The notes under the pieces are model-generated. The model saw only the letters and a program-made list of their open reading frames with translations, did no database searches and had not been told where the DNA came from. The position numbers and the translations under genes are program-made. From Galaxea fascicularis (Eukaryota; Cnidaria; Anthozoa; Scleractinia; Euphylliidae): DNA of 64,000 bases. Positions 1 to 12,200 of this stretch are shown here, piece by piece; positions within the stretch are counted from its first letter, which is position 1, and each line of letters opens with the position of its first letter. Location of the stretch: the NCBI GenBank assembly GCA_948470475.1, contig OX419335.1, positions 38,449,803 to 38,513,802 on the forward strand, written 5' to 3'.

Positions 1-1410
1 CTGTCGCAGATCAGGCTTTGGTTCGTTTATTACTTCGGCTCTATTTTTTTATGCAGTGTTGGCATGTTACAGAGGAGGTTTCAGAGACGAAACACTGACC
101 AAGATAGAAATGGGTGACAGCCATGACGCCGACGGCAAGGACCACATGTATAGAATCGTATATGCAGCCAAGCGGTCAGTGTTCAAAATCACTTAGTCGC
201 CAGAAGACTGGTGTTCAACATGTAGACACTACATGATGTATTTCCTAGATCACATTTGTGACAACTTTTTGATCGAAAGAGTCCTGAATTTGACGCATCT
301 TCCTGCTCCCTCCTGCGAAGTTTTTCCTGTAACAAGGAGACTGGGGAGAGGGGAAAAGAACGCGAGGTGGACAATGGGAAGGGGTAAGAGACGGAGACTC
401 TGCCAGACAATGATACCGAGGTCCAGTCTTCCTCGGAAATCCGGCGCCATCTTGGACACATGAGGGAGCTTAAGCAAACAGGATGGCAACTGCAACGAGA
501 ACGCCACAAAACAATAGGCTTAATGAATAAACTTTGCATGTGCGTTTTACAATTTTGCACAATTCTTTGCCGACCTCTTCAAAATGACCAAAATGAAAAA
601 GAAATACTAAAAGTCGTTCTCGGTCAACTCGCCGAGATTTACTTTTACGTTTCAACTCAGTCTCAGACAAATTAGTATCGATGATCTTAATAACCCATAA
701 ATTCATTGGAAAGAAACTATTTTAAAATACTTATTTTATTTGGAGGTTCAAGCTGTTACTTAACATAACTATGTACATCTCTTAGAGAGCTTTATAAGAA
801 TCCGCCTGTTTAGATACATTAATTGTTAATGTTACTCGTAACCAAGAATCAGGAAAAGCGTGCGTTACGAGATTCTTTCGTTCAACAATTAGGTTACAAT
901 TTTAAATCAGATGTATCCAGAGTGATTTTACAAAACCAACAAAACAAAATCTAACTATCGCTTGGTAGTCACAATTTAACACAGGAAAACAATGTAACTA
1001 GGGACTGAAAGTCGCTGGTTGTTTTTAAACATTCCAATGCACAGTGTTGTAAAATCACTCATAAATTTAATTTGATATTTTCGCCTAGCATAATTTCCAC
1101 CATTAATCATCTATTGTACACAATAAATAATTCCAAAAGGCTCTTCGAGAAACTTGTTTTTAAAACATTTGCTATGTAGATTTGCAGATTCAACAACTGA
1201 TTCGACCGCCCACAACGCAACCCTTTCTTGGAAAATGTCAGAGTGGTTTTGCTTAACTAGTGAAATAGACGCATTTATTCCTTTGTATTCTTTTGTGCCT
1301 ATTTGACTACGATATACCTCTTACTAACCGAGTTCGAGGTCCGTACTCACTTTCGTGCTTGGTCCATAAATCAACGGGAAAGAAACGAGGATCCGTAACT
1401 TATAGTAGTG

Positions 1411-1560
1411 ACCGAGAAAACGAGATAAGATAATTATTTATTATATCTCTGAGGTTAATTGGGCTCGCGGGAAAGGAAACTTTCAAAATTTAGCGTGCCG
1501 TTCAGTAAAATACGGCCCGCAAACTTCACCAATCACAGCGCGCATATTGAGAGATATAAT
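1411..1560. repeat. Dispersed repeat, copy 1
   Basis: This stretch shares blocks such as GAAAACGAG, GAGGTTAAT, GCGGGAAAGGAA and CTTTCAAA, then CACAGCGCGC, in the same order with about 28598-28730 in a gene B intron. It is a diverged, non-coding repeat family of unknown class. An AT-rich palindromic stretch (TTATTATATCTC versus GAGATATAATAA) suggests a foldback-type element. Confidence 0.6.
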
Positions 1561-1589
1561 AATACGCAATATTATATGTCGTCTAATAA

Positions 1590-1715
1590 GTAGTAGTAAT
1601 TTTACCGAGTGGAGTACAATCAGGGAGTAATCGAGCGAGTAATTTCAAAGTCGCGCGCTCGTCCGATTTGAAATTACGAGCACGACTACTCTCTGAATTG
1701 TACGACACAAGGTCC
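1590..1715. repeat. Foldback/MITE-like palindromic repeat
   Basis: The left arm, around GAGTGGAGTACAATCAGGGAG and GTAATTTCAAA, is an imperfect inverted copy of the right arm, around TTTGAAATTACGAGC and CTCTGAATTGTACGACAC. The CG-rich centre lies near 1655. No coding content. The family cannot be named from sequence alone. Confidence 0.55.
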
Positions 1716-2691
1716 AATTACTAATTAATTAACAAATTTGTTAAGAAGATTTTGAGAACCTCCTTTGAGTGCAAAAGTCAGTGGTACGTTCCAAGAATTT
1801 CACAAACAGAAGAAAAACATTATGGAGGAAGCCATTATAGTGCATGTAATTGACGCGCGAATGGAGTAGGTGTCCAATTACAAAAAGTTGTCACTCGATA
1901 CCTGTAATTGAACATCCACGTTATCGCCTGCCAATTACGCAACAAATAGACGCGCGCAGAACCAATCAGAACTGATAATTTTGTTATAGATACGATAAAA
2001 ATTGTTTCACGGGTTAAGTGAAACCACTCTACATCAAAACGATAGGCCGCTTTCATACCCTACTCGTGGTCCACGCACAGCGCAAAAGGAGCAAAACATT
2101 TTCCAACAGAAAAAATTTCAAACGTTGTAAAAGAATTAGTTCCACTGACGTTTCATCACTTTTTTTTTGTTTTTCTTTCAGAGCTATAAAATAGTCTTCG
2201 CGTGAGAGAAAAAAAGGGTTTTGTAGAAACCACAGTTGAGCAGTACTACAACAAAAGAAACTCCCAGCAAGAAATCAGATGACAAGGTCATTATTGCAGT
2301 AAGCAATGCTGAATAAGAAGAAAAACATCTATAAACGTAGCATTCTTGGATATAGCAATAACACTTCGCTATCAAATAAAACTTTCTGAACTTGGAGTTC
2401 AGGGCCAGGGTGTTCAAAGCTGCGAATGGGTTCAGTTTCGACCTTGTTTGAATTCTGTTACATCCTTTGTCCTAAAATTTTGAAGCTGAACAATGGAGAT
2501 GTTGCAACAGTCTTTGCTCCTATTCGAGAATAGGCTACAAATCAACCAGGCAAAACAACTAATTACCTATATCGCTAATTCGGCCTTTCCTACACGGCGT
2601 GTTGACTGTGTATTCGACCGCCTCACTTCATGGTTAACACACGCGATGTAATATTATATTTACTGTACAATTCCTAATATATTTAGTACTC

Positions 2692-3228
2692 TCACGATTC
2701 CAGGATCGCTCCTGACGATGGCTTCTCGCATGTGACTAATGGCAGTGACGTGTGAAGCTGTTTGAGTTCAGAGATTTCTTCCCTCTTTTCCATGACTTTT
2801 TCTCGATACTCCTCGACAAATTTCTGTTGCTCCTCCTTCGCTTGTTTGAGCTCTCTGATAATGTCTGTTACGTTTCTCTGTGTAAATCCAGCACGTATTC
2901 TCTCTATCTCGTTTTTTAGTTCAGCCAGCCTTGTGATGTTCACCCGCTGTAATCTGGACACCTCTTCCAACACGCGGTCTACCCTCGCTTTCAAGTTTCT
3001 TGCAGCAGCATCAGCTTTATCTGCCTCGTTCTTCTGTGAGTAAGCCTCTTGACGAGCATTGGAAGCTAACGCAGAATAGTTTTGTTTGCATGCGTTGACG
3101 AGACCGTGAGAAGACGAGTTGATAGAGGTGGCGTTTTGCTCGACCATCCTGAGGAAACCGGTTGAGTACTTGGACTGGGCTGCATCTTGGGAAAGCTTGC
3201 TTGCATCAGCATGAATAATCGACACACC
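2692..3228 (-). CDS. Gene A exon 12: coiled-coil end and C-terminus
   Basis: This final coding exon covers residues 1681-1858. It is helical and ends [20 protein letters not shown]. The single C-terminal Cys after a SLP motif corresponds to the gamma-chain Cys that forms the disulphide with beta. Eleven residues follow it, with Glu second from the end. Confidence 0.9.
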   Translation of the reverse strand, partial: GVSIIHADASKLSQDAAQSKYSTGFLRMVEQNATSINSSSHGLVNACKQNYSALASNARQEAYSQKNEADKADAAARNLKARVDRVLEEVSRLQRVNITRLAELKNEIERIRAGFTQRNVTDIIRELKQAKEEQQKFVEEYREKVMEKREEISELKQLHTSLPLVTCEKPSSGAILES

Positions 3229-6200
3229 CTACATAAAACAATACGAAAATGCACTTCAGAAAATGTAGAAGGGACCCTCTTCTTCACTATCTATCCTACG
3301 AATGTTGGTATCATAATCCACACTGCTATGTTTATCTCTGCTGTAAGTCACCGTTATTGCTGCCAAACTAACCAGCTCGATTTCAACTAAAAGTCCTCTT
3401 TCGACTCCGCAATTTAAAACTACGGGAAACTGAAGAGTGGTTACCTGATTGTCGAAAAGCACTGAAATAACAAAAAACAGGGCTATGGTATGAAACTACA
3501 ATCTTGGACAAAACTGTTGAGAAAATTGAGCTGCCAAGCCTCTTTATGTGATAACAGTAACAGGGTTCGTACACCTTTTTGGACCAAAAATTCAAGGACT
3601 TTTCAAGGCCCTTCAAGGACACATTTTTCCATTTTTCAAGGACTCCAAGAGGGGCAAAATCAAGCAAATATAATGCCACATCAGATGCTCAAAGTAGAGA
3701 GTGCGCCGATTTCGTCTCAGATACTTGTGAAGCTTTATTCGATAAAATTGGCAACAAATTTCAAGGATTTTCCAGCACCGACTGCAATTTTCAAGGACTT
3801 TTAAGGCCTTGAATTTTTATTTTGAAATTCAAGGACTGTTTCAAGGCGCGTGCGAACCCTGCAGTAACCACCGAGTTTCACCACCACTACCCTCTCAATT
3901 CAATGTTGTTTGTAGCTCCAAAACGTTTCCCTAAGCATTGCAGCTTCCTAACTTGTACATTGAATAGGGGGAGGGGGAAGGGGGCCACCTTTCTCAAGTA
4001 GTATTGTCCAAGATTGAAGCTTTTCCAAAGATTAACATTCGAAATAAATCAGACCAGCCAATACTTCCCACTTTGATGCCTTCTTGACAGTCGAAGAAAG
4101 TTGAGAATTACTACACACAAGCAGAAGTAGGTACAGAAAACAATAGTAAACTCTTTTGGTGTGGTAATGGAGGGGGACGTTTCAGAAACAAGCTTTCAAA
4201 AGTGATCTCATTTCAGTTAACTGTCTACAAAGCATTAGCTTACTTACTTGATTTTCATTATACGAAACATTCCATGCTTGTTTCGCCAGGTCCAGAGAAC
4301 GTGTTGCTGCCGCCATGGTAACATGGAGAGAAGCGTTGATTCCTCGGGCGAATTGAATTGCTCCCCAGCTAGTAACGTTGGCCTCAATGGCTCTCTGTAA
4401 CGAAAGTTCCGCGAACTCCTGAGCTTCTCTTGCCTTCGACTCGAAATTTCGCAGAATCTGGAGCATTTCTTGTGCGTCGGTGAAGGTCTTCCTTGCAATG
4501 TGAACCGCATCCAGAGCTTCTTGTCTGGCCCTGCGCGCTTCCTCTAGAATCGCCTGTCCTTCTCCTTGTACGTTGCTCACACGTGACATCAAAGCTTTTG
4601 CCTCCTTAACAGCAAGGTCAACTTGCAAGGTCAAATTGGAATAGACCTTGGTGAGATTCTGGGCCCGTGAAACCACGTCTCGAGCCCTCGCACTGGCATC
4701 TGTTACCGCTGCCTCAATCTGTTTAACAGTATTCGTATTGTTGGGCTCTAAAAGCATCACTTCTGACAAGGCTTCGTTCGCTCTTGCCAAAACTCGCGAG
4801 GCATTGAGGTTGAGCTGATAACTCGTGGAGTTCACCACTTCACCGAGCGCTCCTATAACATCGACGCGCATTCTCAACGTCGCAAGGAAGGTCTTGAGGT
4901 TATTCTGCTCAAACACAGCTATGTCTGTCATAAACTGAGCCTCGGTCATACGGGATTCCGCGGTGTCTACTTTGCCTTTAATCTCAAATGCAGTGTCGTT
5001 GTGTCGAGTGGCTGCTGCTGTGAAGTTGCTCGCCAGCCCGCTAAATCGCTGCGCTAACTGACTAAGGTACTCGACGAGGGCCTCAGCCTCGCGAACGGAG
5101 GGATCAACCGACATATTCAACACATTATGACTACGATACATCGCATCACGGATCAGCCCAATCAGGTGTTCCGTACTACTTCTGTCTGCTAGAACTGAGG
5201 TCAAGTTGGACGACAGTTCGTTCATACTGGGAGCCACCTCTTGCAATAGGACGTGTTCAAGGTTATTCAAGGTCTGGTTAAGATCCTTTATTTGCCTGGT
5301 GAGATTCTTCTCGATGTTCCGAGCCTCTTCTGCTCCAGATACCAAGGTACTGACGCTGTTTTCAGATTGCGAGAGTCTCTCGGCGAATGAGGAGTCACCA
5401 ATATCACCATTTCGGAGGCGGTCGATCATGTTTTCTAGGGCAGATGCACTGGCTCGAAGCTTTTGAACTTCCACATAGACCAGGCGGTAGCATTCAGGAC
5501 AGTCTAAAGGGAGAAAACAAAGCAAGTTTAATTTGTTGTACGTAACATAACGGGTTGCACCCGCTCAATCTTGGACTTGCCTACTGTACGTGACATGCGC
5601 AACGAGTGTTTCTGATCTTTTCCATCCAATCTCAGGGCAGCCCTGCACCATTTGCAAGACCTCATAAGATTGGTTGGAAAAAAAAACAGACAAACAATCA
5701 AACCAATCGCACCTAGCCCTAAAACAATAGAGCTGCACCCTACGAAGATCGAATGAAATTAGAGGTTTCAAAGAGGTGCAGCCCTATCCAATCTGCCACG
5801 CAATTAGGGATAAGAGTACAAGGTAGTATACCTATCAGTCTTGTAACATTTATATTCACCCTCACTTATTTGATTACGAAATCAAAACACTAAACGAGAT
5901 TGCGAGGGCTATCATCAGGGGGGCAAAACCTTTTTTATGATAACCAAGAGCAAGGGTTTGGTTACCTCCACACAAACTTACCAACACATCCTCTGCTTGT
6001 ATTGTATGCATTTTCGTGACATCGGTCACACCGTCTTCCTCCAATCTTTGGTTTACAGCTACACTGGCCTGTGGTCTCATTACACACACTGCTGTTACCA
6101 TATATCGTGTTTGGAAGCACACAGTCACATTCTTGTGGATAAATAAAAGCTACATTAGACTTTGAAGCTCTAATCGGAGCTTGTGTGCACTTTATCCTGG

Positions 6201-9200
6201 TTTCAATTATTACCAATAAAATAATCTTTTTTTTCAACAGGGTTTAACCATACGTTTTCGTTTGGTATACAGTCCACGTACTCCTAACCTTGGTTAGCTC
6301 TTCATCCAAGATTGGCGTTTATCAGTACTTGAACAACTGGGGCCCTGTTACTCATTGGATTGCCCTTTCAAATTTCTGTTCGAACATGTTACTGTCACTG
6401 ATGCCCTCGAGGGCTTAAAACCTTGATAGTATTCAAAGGGAAAAGTTCAGGCAGCTTAATGATTTATTTGAAAGCATAAGCTACCAAATAATCGTGGCAG
6501 CCCAAAAAAGACTTTTCATAAAAGAAGTCTCCAGGGTCATCAAGACTGCAAAATTAAAGAAAATAATAAAACAGACAGAAACCTTCATTACCTTGGCAGC
6601 CACCAGAGGAAGGAGTCAGCCCAAAGTATCCAGGGATACAGCGCCTACAATCAGTGGCATTATCAACCCCAGGCTCACACCTCTGACAGTATTCACCCTC
6701 AGATCCTGTGCGACAGTTATAACAGGTGCCATTCTCTTGATAACAGTCACTTGAACGACCGTTACAAGAGCAGAGTACACATGAACTGAGCCGGTTTGGA
6801 GTGTTACTAAAGTTGGGTGTCTTGCGAGTATATCCTACGAACGAAGAGCATGTACAGGCAAAAGGTAAGTATCAATACTTTTTATCTCTACGAATTAAAG
6901 CAAAAAAAAATGTGCATAACATTGGCGGATCCAGACCTAGAAATAAGAGGAAGGGGGTTGGCGTTGCTCTAAAAATTTTTTTGACCCTTTCGCATTTTTT
7001 TTTGGCACGTTCGACATTGCGGTGATCGGCTTTGGTCCAAAATACTAAGGGGCCCCTCTCCTGGATCTACCACCGCATAACGATGCAGACATACATTACT
7101 CTCTCAGAATTGACTCCACTGCAATGAACCACTGACGGATGAAGTCACTGAGTGCATCTCAATGCTGATCTTGCAATGTATCGAGTTAAAGGGTAGCCCA
7201 AAAAAACAACAGCCCATAAATATATAAAACTGAGTCCGATTCATACAATAAAATGTTGGTCATACGGTGTAAGTCATTTGCAGTTTGTCTAAATCTTGGC
7301 CATCACATTATTGCATTTTTTTGAGGTCACCTTAGAATTTTTTTCATTTTAAGTTTTACAGTGTATATGGTCACTGATTATTTGGACAATTCTATAATAA
7401 GAAGCATACACTGAGCTGTTGACTAAGAATTTAGTGTAACTTTGTTGATTACCTGAGTTACAAAATCCACAGGACAGCCTAGTATAGTTGCTTGGACATG
7501 TGCAGTTTTCAACATAACCAACTTCTTCACCAACACCTGCACTGGCAGAAACTAGCCTCATGCTAAAAGTGACAGAGCCATTAGATATAAAACTCCCAGA
7601 TATTTGAACAGATTCTAGGTCTACTAGGATGCTCTGTAGCTCAAAGGCTGTCAAGTTTTTCAGGGTGTAATGTTCATGCAGACGAACATGGTGCTCCCCA
7701 ATGGAAGCAGAAGGAAGAGGAACAACCTTAAACGATGCTTCTCGTTTATTTGTTCCTGTCAGTTTGATGTTCCAAGTTGAATGCAGACTGTCATTTACAG
7801 TGCTGTAATTCAAGGTCACCTTGAGCTGTTCACCATAAGAGTGTACCTGATTGCCTTTGAATTCCTCAGTGAATCCCAGGCTTATAAAACTGTTAGCTTC
7901 AAAGTCTATGACAAGCGTATTACGATCAAGAATTGATAATGAAATCCCAGATTTAGAGCGATTAGCTGTCATCCTATGAAAATCTGCTGCTATATAGGAT
8001 TTGACAAAGCCTTGTGCAGAAGAACATGTGTTGGAGCGCCCATAACAGAAACATGGGGAACATCCAGTAGGATTGTCTGGGTCACTATTATATGTCCCAT
8101 TCTTGCATCTCTCGCACTTATTTCCTTCAGCATTGGTCTTGCACAGACAGATCCCTGTACTCAGGTGGCACTGTAGCGAGCTTGACCCTCCTTTGTGACA
8201 GTTACAAGGCCTGAAAAGGATGAAGAATGCCAAAGTAATTTGCCTTCATTATTAAACTAAAAAGATCTTGTACTTCCACATTAATGAGCAGCTTATTCTT
8301 GATATGAAAGGGTGTTCTTAATGAGATAACCCAACAACAAGAACAGCCTGACTGGGAAGCGATCCTGTACACAAGAGAGCCCAAGTTCCAGGCAAAGAAG
8401 AAGGGTTCTTCTGTTGGGTACTTTAGTGAACTTTAAAACTGGAAACTAGAAGCTACATATCCAAGACCAAATCTGCATCAATAATACTTACTGGCATCCC
8501 TCTGATGTGAAATTGAAGAAGTTCTTCTTACACATGTCACACTTGGTGCCACTGGTGCTGTCCTTACAAGGGCAAACTCCAGCTTCATTGCACTGAAGGT
8601 CCACTGAGCCATTTGCATTGCACTTACACTCCACACATCCCTGTCCACTTTGAAAGCCAAAGTAATTTGCATTACACCTGCTGCAGGTTCTTGTCACAAC
8701 ACCAGGTTGACATGGACACTGACCAGTTACTGGATCACAAACCAGATCGGATGATCCTAGATTACTGCAGTTGCATGCTGAAAAATAATTCAATTTCTGT
8801 CATTAACTAAGTCTATTCTCACTGATACTTGCTTATTGCTTTGTGTAATTGTGTAAGGCATTAGGGGTTTCAGAGGAAATTTTACATGTTTTAACAAAAA
8901 AGAGTCCAAGAAGAGACATGTCAGGTAATAAACCATGAGTGTCTGGATATTTTGGAGACCTCAGTCAGTTCCCCGAAACTCTAACAGAATACAGGATCCC
9001 TTATTTGCAGTTTCAGCAAAGAATATTCCAATAAGGGCAATATCTTTATATTGCATCATCTTTATATAGCTGCTGTTGTGCATACCTGTACATCCACTGT
9101 CTGTGAAGTTAAAATATCCTGGTAGACAATGGTCACATGACCGTCCTGCTACTCCTGGTTTGCAGCGACACTGGCCTCTGAGTTTTTCACAGTTTGTACC

Positions 9201-12200
9201 ATTCTCAGTTCCTGTATTGTTACATGAACAAGCTGCAAGGGAACATAAGACAGTCATGAAACAAATAATAAAAAAACTGAATGCAACTTTCTGCTTTGTG
9301 CTTTCACAATGTTACTATTCCTTAAACCATTACTTATTTTGTGAGGGTGCTTGCGCCAGATACTGAGCAAGGAATACTTGAAGATACTTGAAGATACTTG
9401 AACAGGAATAAGGAAAAAGCTTCAATCATATACATGGCAAATCAGTTCACAACTTAGTATGTAGAAAGAACACTGTCTTATTTGAAAGAAGAAATCGAAA
9501 CACTGGATATTACAATCTACATATTGAGGACATCTTTATACTCTGTTCTCGAATCATTTAAAGTACGATTTACCCATGTACACCAAAGAAATTAAAATGT
9601 ACATGTAGCCAAGCAGTAATCACAGTTGCCTTGACGCAATTCAATTTTGACCTGTTAATCATCTGCAGTGCCCTCCAAAGATTGCAGGGTGTTCATTAGG
9701 CATCGGAGATCGGAGAATTCTCCGGCTAAATTTCGATGGCCTGTAGCAGCCTTGAAGGTAGTTTTTTGTCTGAGTGGCCAGATTCTCCTGTTACTTTATA
9801 ATATCCTCCTGCTACTTCAGTTCTTAATGAAAACCCTGAGATTGATCTTGGGGTTGTCTTTCTAATACATGTACTTGCATGGAACACCTCCAAAACTAAT
9901 TCAGAAATGCAATACAAATATACAAGTGAAAATGTGTGATTTTCTTCAAAGTCAATTTCTCTCAACAGCATCCAAGGTCAGAGTTTTACTGATTTCTGAA
10001 AAGATGAAACTTACCTACGGCTCCATCAAACACTTCAGCCATCACAGAGAAGGTGATATTATTACAGACGTCAGCACTACTTAGTAACCCAGCAACTGAG
10101 GTGGAATTACTCCAGCAATCTTCAATCTGGTTTAAAGTCATGCCATGAACTGAGCCAGCACTTTGAGCTACCTTAAAAATCCTGACATCCCTCACATTTG
10201 GGAGCAAAATCAGCGAATCAATCTCTATGGAAGAGTTAAAGTACACTCCACTGATAAATGTCAAGTTCAAATGATATACTAGTCCTTTTTGGAAATGTAC
10301 AGGTTCCTTTGATACCCAAGCTAATCCCACTCCAAGACGAAGACGTGAGATGGTGAAATTTCTTGTTTCATGGCAGTCAGAAGAGTTACAAGAACTAACA
10401 GAGAGCCTCAGGGTTACATTGTCTTCCTTAGTGCTTGTGTAACGAACAACTATGTAGCTGTAGAAGCTAAAACTTCTGGGTCTATCATTGTTCACAGTAA
10501 AGGCAATAAACTGTTGTTGTCCAATCTTCCCATACCCTCTGCCTGTAAATTCTTGGTTCGCTCCAGTGAAGTAAGAAGTGGAGATGTAACTTCCCAATGT
10601 CTCTTCTGCCTCATATTTCAGGTAATCAAAGGAGGGAACAAAGAATCCAAGGGTTGCCTCACTGCAGCGTTTTCCTTCAATTTGGTTTCTACACAGGCAT
10701 GTTCCTAAAACAAAACATTAAAATTATATTGTTGTTGTTGTTGTCATAGTCATCATCATCATCCCTTATATGCCCCTATGTTAAGTTTCCTTCAAAGTGT
10801 ACAGCACTGAAAGTTCTGACCAATGTAATGCATAGTTTATTTATCTACTGAAGACTTCTGTAAATTCTATCTAACCAAAGGGGCTACTACGATTGTCAGA
10901 ACAAAAGGTAGACAATATACAGCTAAAAAAGTTTTGTGAAACAAACCATTTTCTTTTTCACAGATCTCTTCAATGCTTCCACCATAGTCACAGTCACACA
11001 GCAGACAGTCTGCATCAACAGTTGTTGGAAATGAGTAAAAACCATCTTTGCATTCAGAGCAGGTACGCTGATGAATGTTGTCCTTGCAAGGGCACTGGCC
11101 TGACCCTTTATTGCAGATCGCAGTTCCATTTTTTGTACCATTATTGTTACAACTGCATTCTACGTGGGTATAAAAAGAGTGAAAGGAAATTTTACACAGT
11201 TAATTTACACACTGGCAAAATCATCAGCAATGTTTTACACTCTCTTAACATGTTTCTTCACTGCAAGAAAAAATATATTAACCTAGTTTAGCCTGCAAGA
11301 GGATTAGGGATAGGCATAAGGTGCTGGTGTGGCACTGAACATTCTTTACAAAAAAAAAAATGACTTCTCCCAAAATTTATCTGGCATCAATTTTGGCAAT
11401 ATAACTTTTGATTGCTCATGTAACTTGACAAACCATGGTGCACATGTTATTCAAACTTACTTTTTTATGAAACACTAAGCTTCTTCCTAATAATATTAAC
11501 ACCATTGTACTGCCTTTTTCCCATCACTTTGGGCCAATTTTGAAAGGTTTTCAGAGAAATTCAAGGAATAGAAAAATCCAAGGTGGTTCCTTTGCAGAAC
11601 CAATTATGTATTTCCCATTTTTTTTATTCTAAGTTCCAGCTGTGAAAAGATCGACCACAAACAGGAGACTGTAAAACTTACCCCGACAGTCCCCTATCGG
11701 AGGTAGAGTAAAGCCCCAGAAAGTATCTGCACATTCATCGCATTGTCGGCCTGTAACATTACGCTTGCATTCACACTGTCCTGTAGTTTGATTGCATGTT
11801 CCATTGTTTGTGATACCAGACATGAAACAGTCACAGGCTGAAGAGAGGAAACATTGAAACAGAAACTGTTACAAAGGTATTCCAGACATAGAAGTCAGAG
11901 AACCATGAGCTTTATTTGGCCACTTAACTCTTCAATTTTTCCTTTTAAAGATGACCATGAACAATTCAAGCAAAAATTAAACATTTGAGATTTTGTGTCA
12001 GTAGGGCAGACAACACCTTTTACCTCTTGTTCAAGAGAATACAATTGTATACCCCTATCATAAAGGGGTTATGATGTGGATCATCGCCTTTAAAAACTTT
12101 GATTTATAAGACATCCCTCCCCCTCTTAAAATAACTATTAACAATGACAAACAATGAATAGATATTTTTTTGAAAAGATTTCCAGACAACCCCATACAAT

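Larger units (their letters stand above)
1..2691. other. Intergenic, downstream of laminin gene A; no gene recognised
   Basis: No open reading frame here has domain-like content; the longest is a 123-codon minus-strand frame at 189-560 with no recognisable motif. The stretch holds a dispersed repeat (about 1411-1560) and a palindromic repeat (about 1590-1715) with further related GTAATTG-type sequence up to about 2050. The gene A 3' UTR should occupy the part next to 2692. I could not find a clear AATAAA on the minus strand close to the stop. Confidence 0.6.

Noticed and set aside
189..706. Overlapping frames of 71-123 codons near the left edge.
   Set aside because: Frames overlap on both strands with no recognisable domain or splice context that supports one of them.
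6924..7082. Possible MITE (GGCGGATCCAGACC near the left, CTCCTGGATCTACCACCGC at the right).
   Set aside because: The inverted ends match poorly and no target duplication could be found, so it is not listed as an element.
10370..10708. 112-codon plus-strand frame.
   Set aside because: It is antisense to the LF exon of laminin gene A and a shadow of it.
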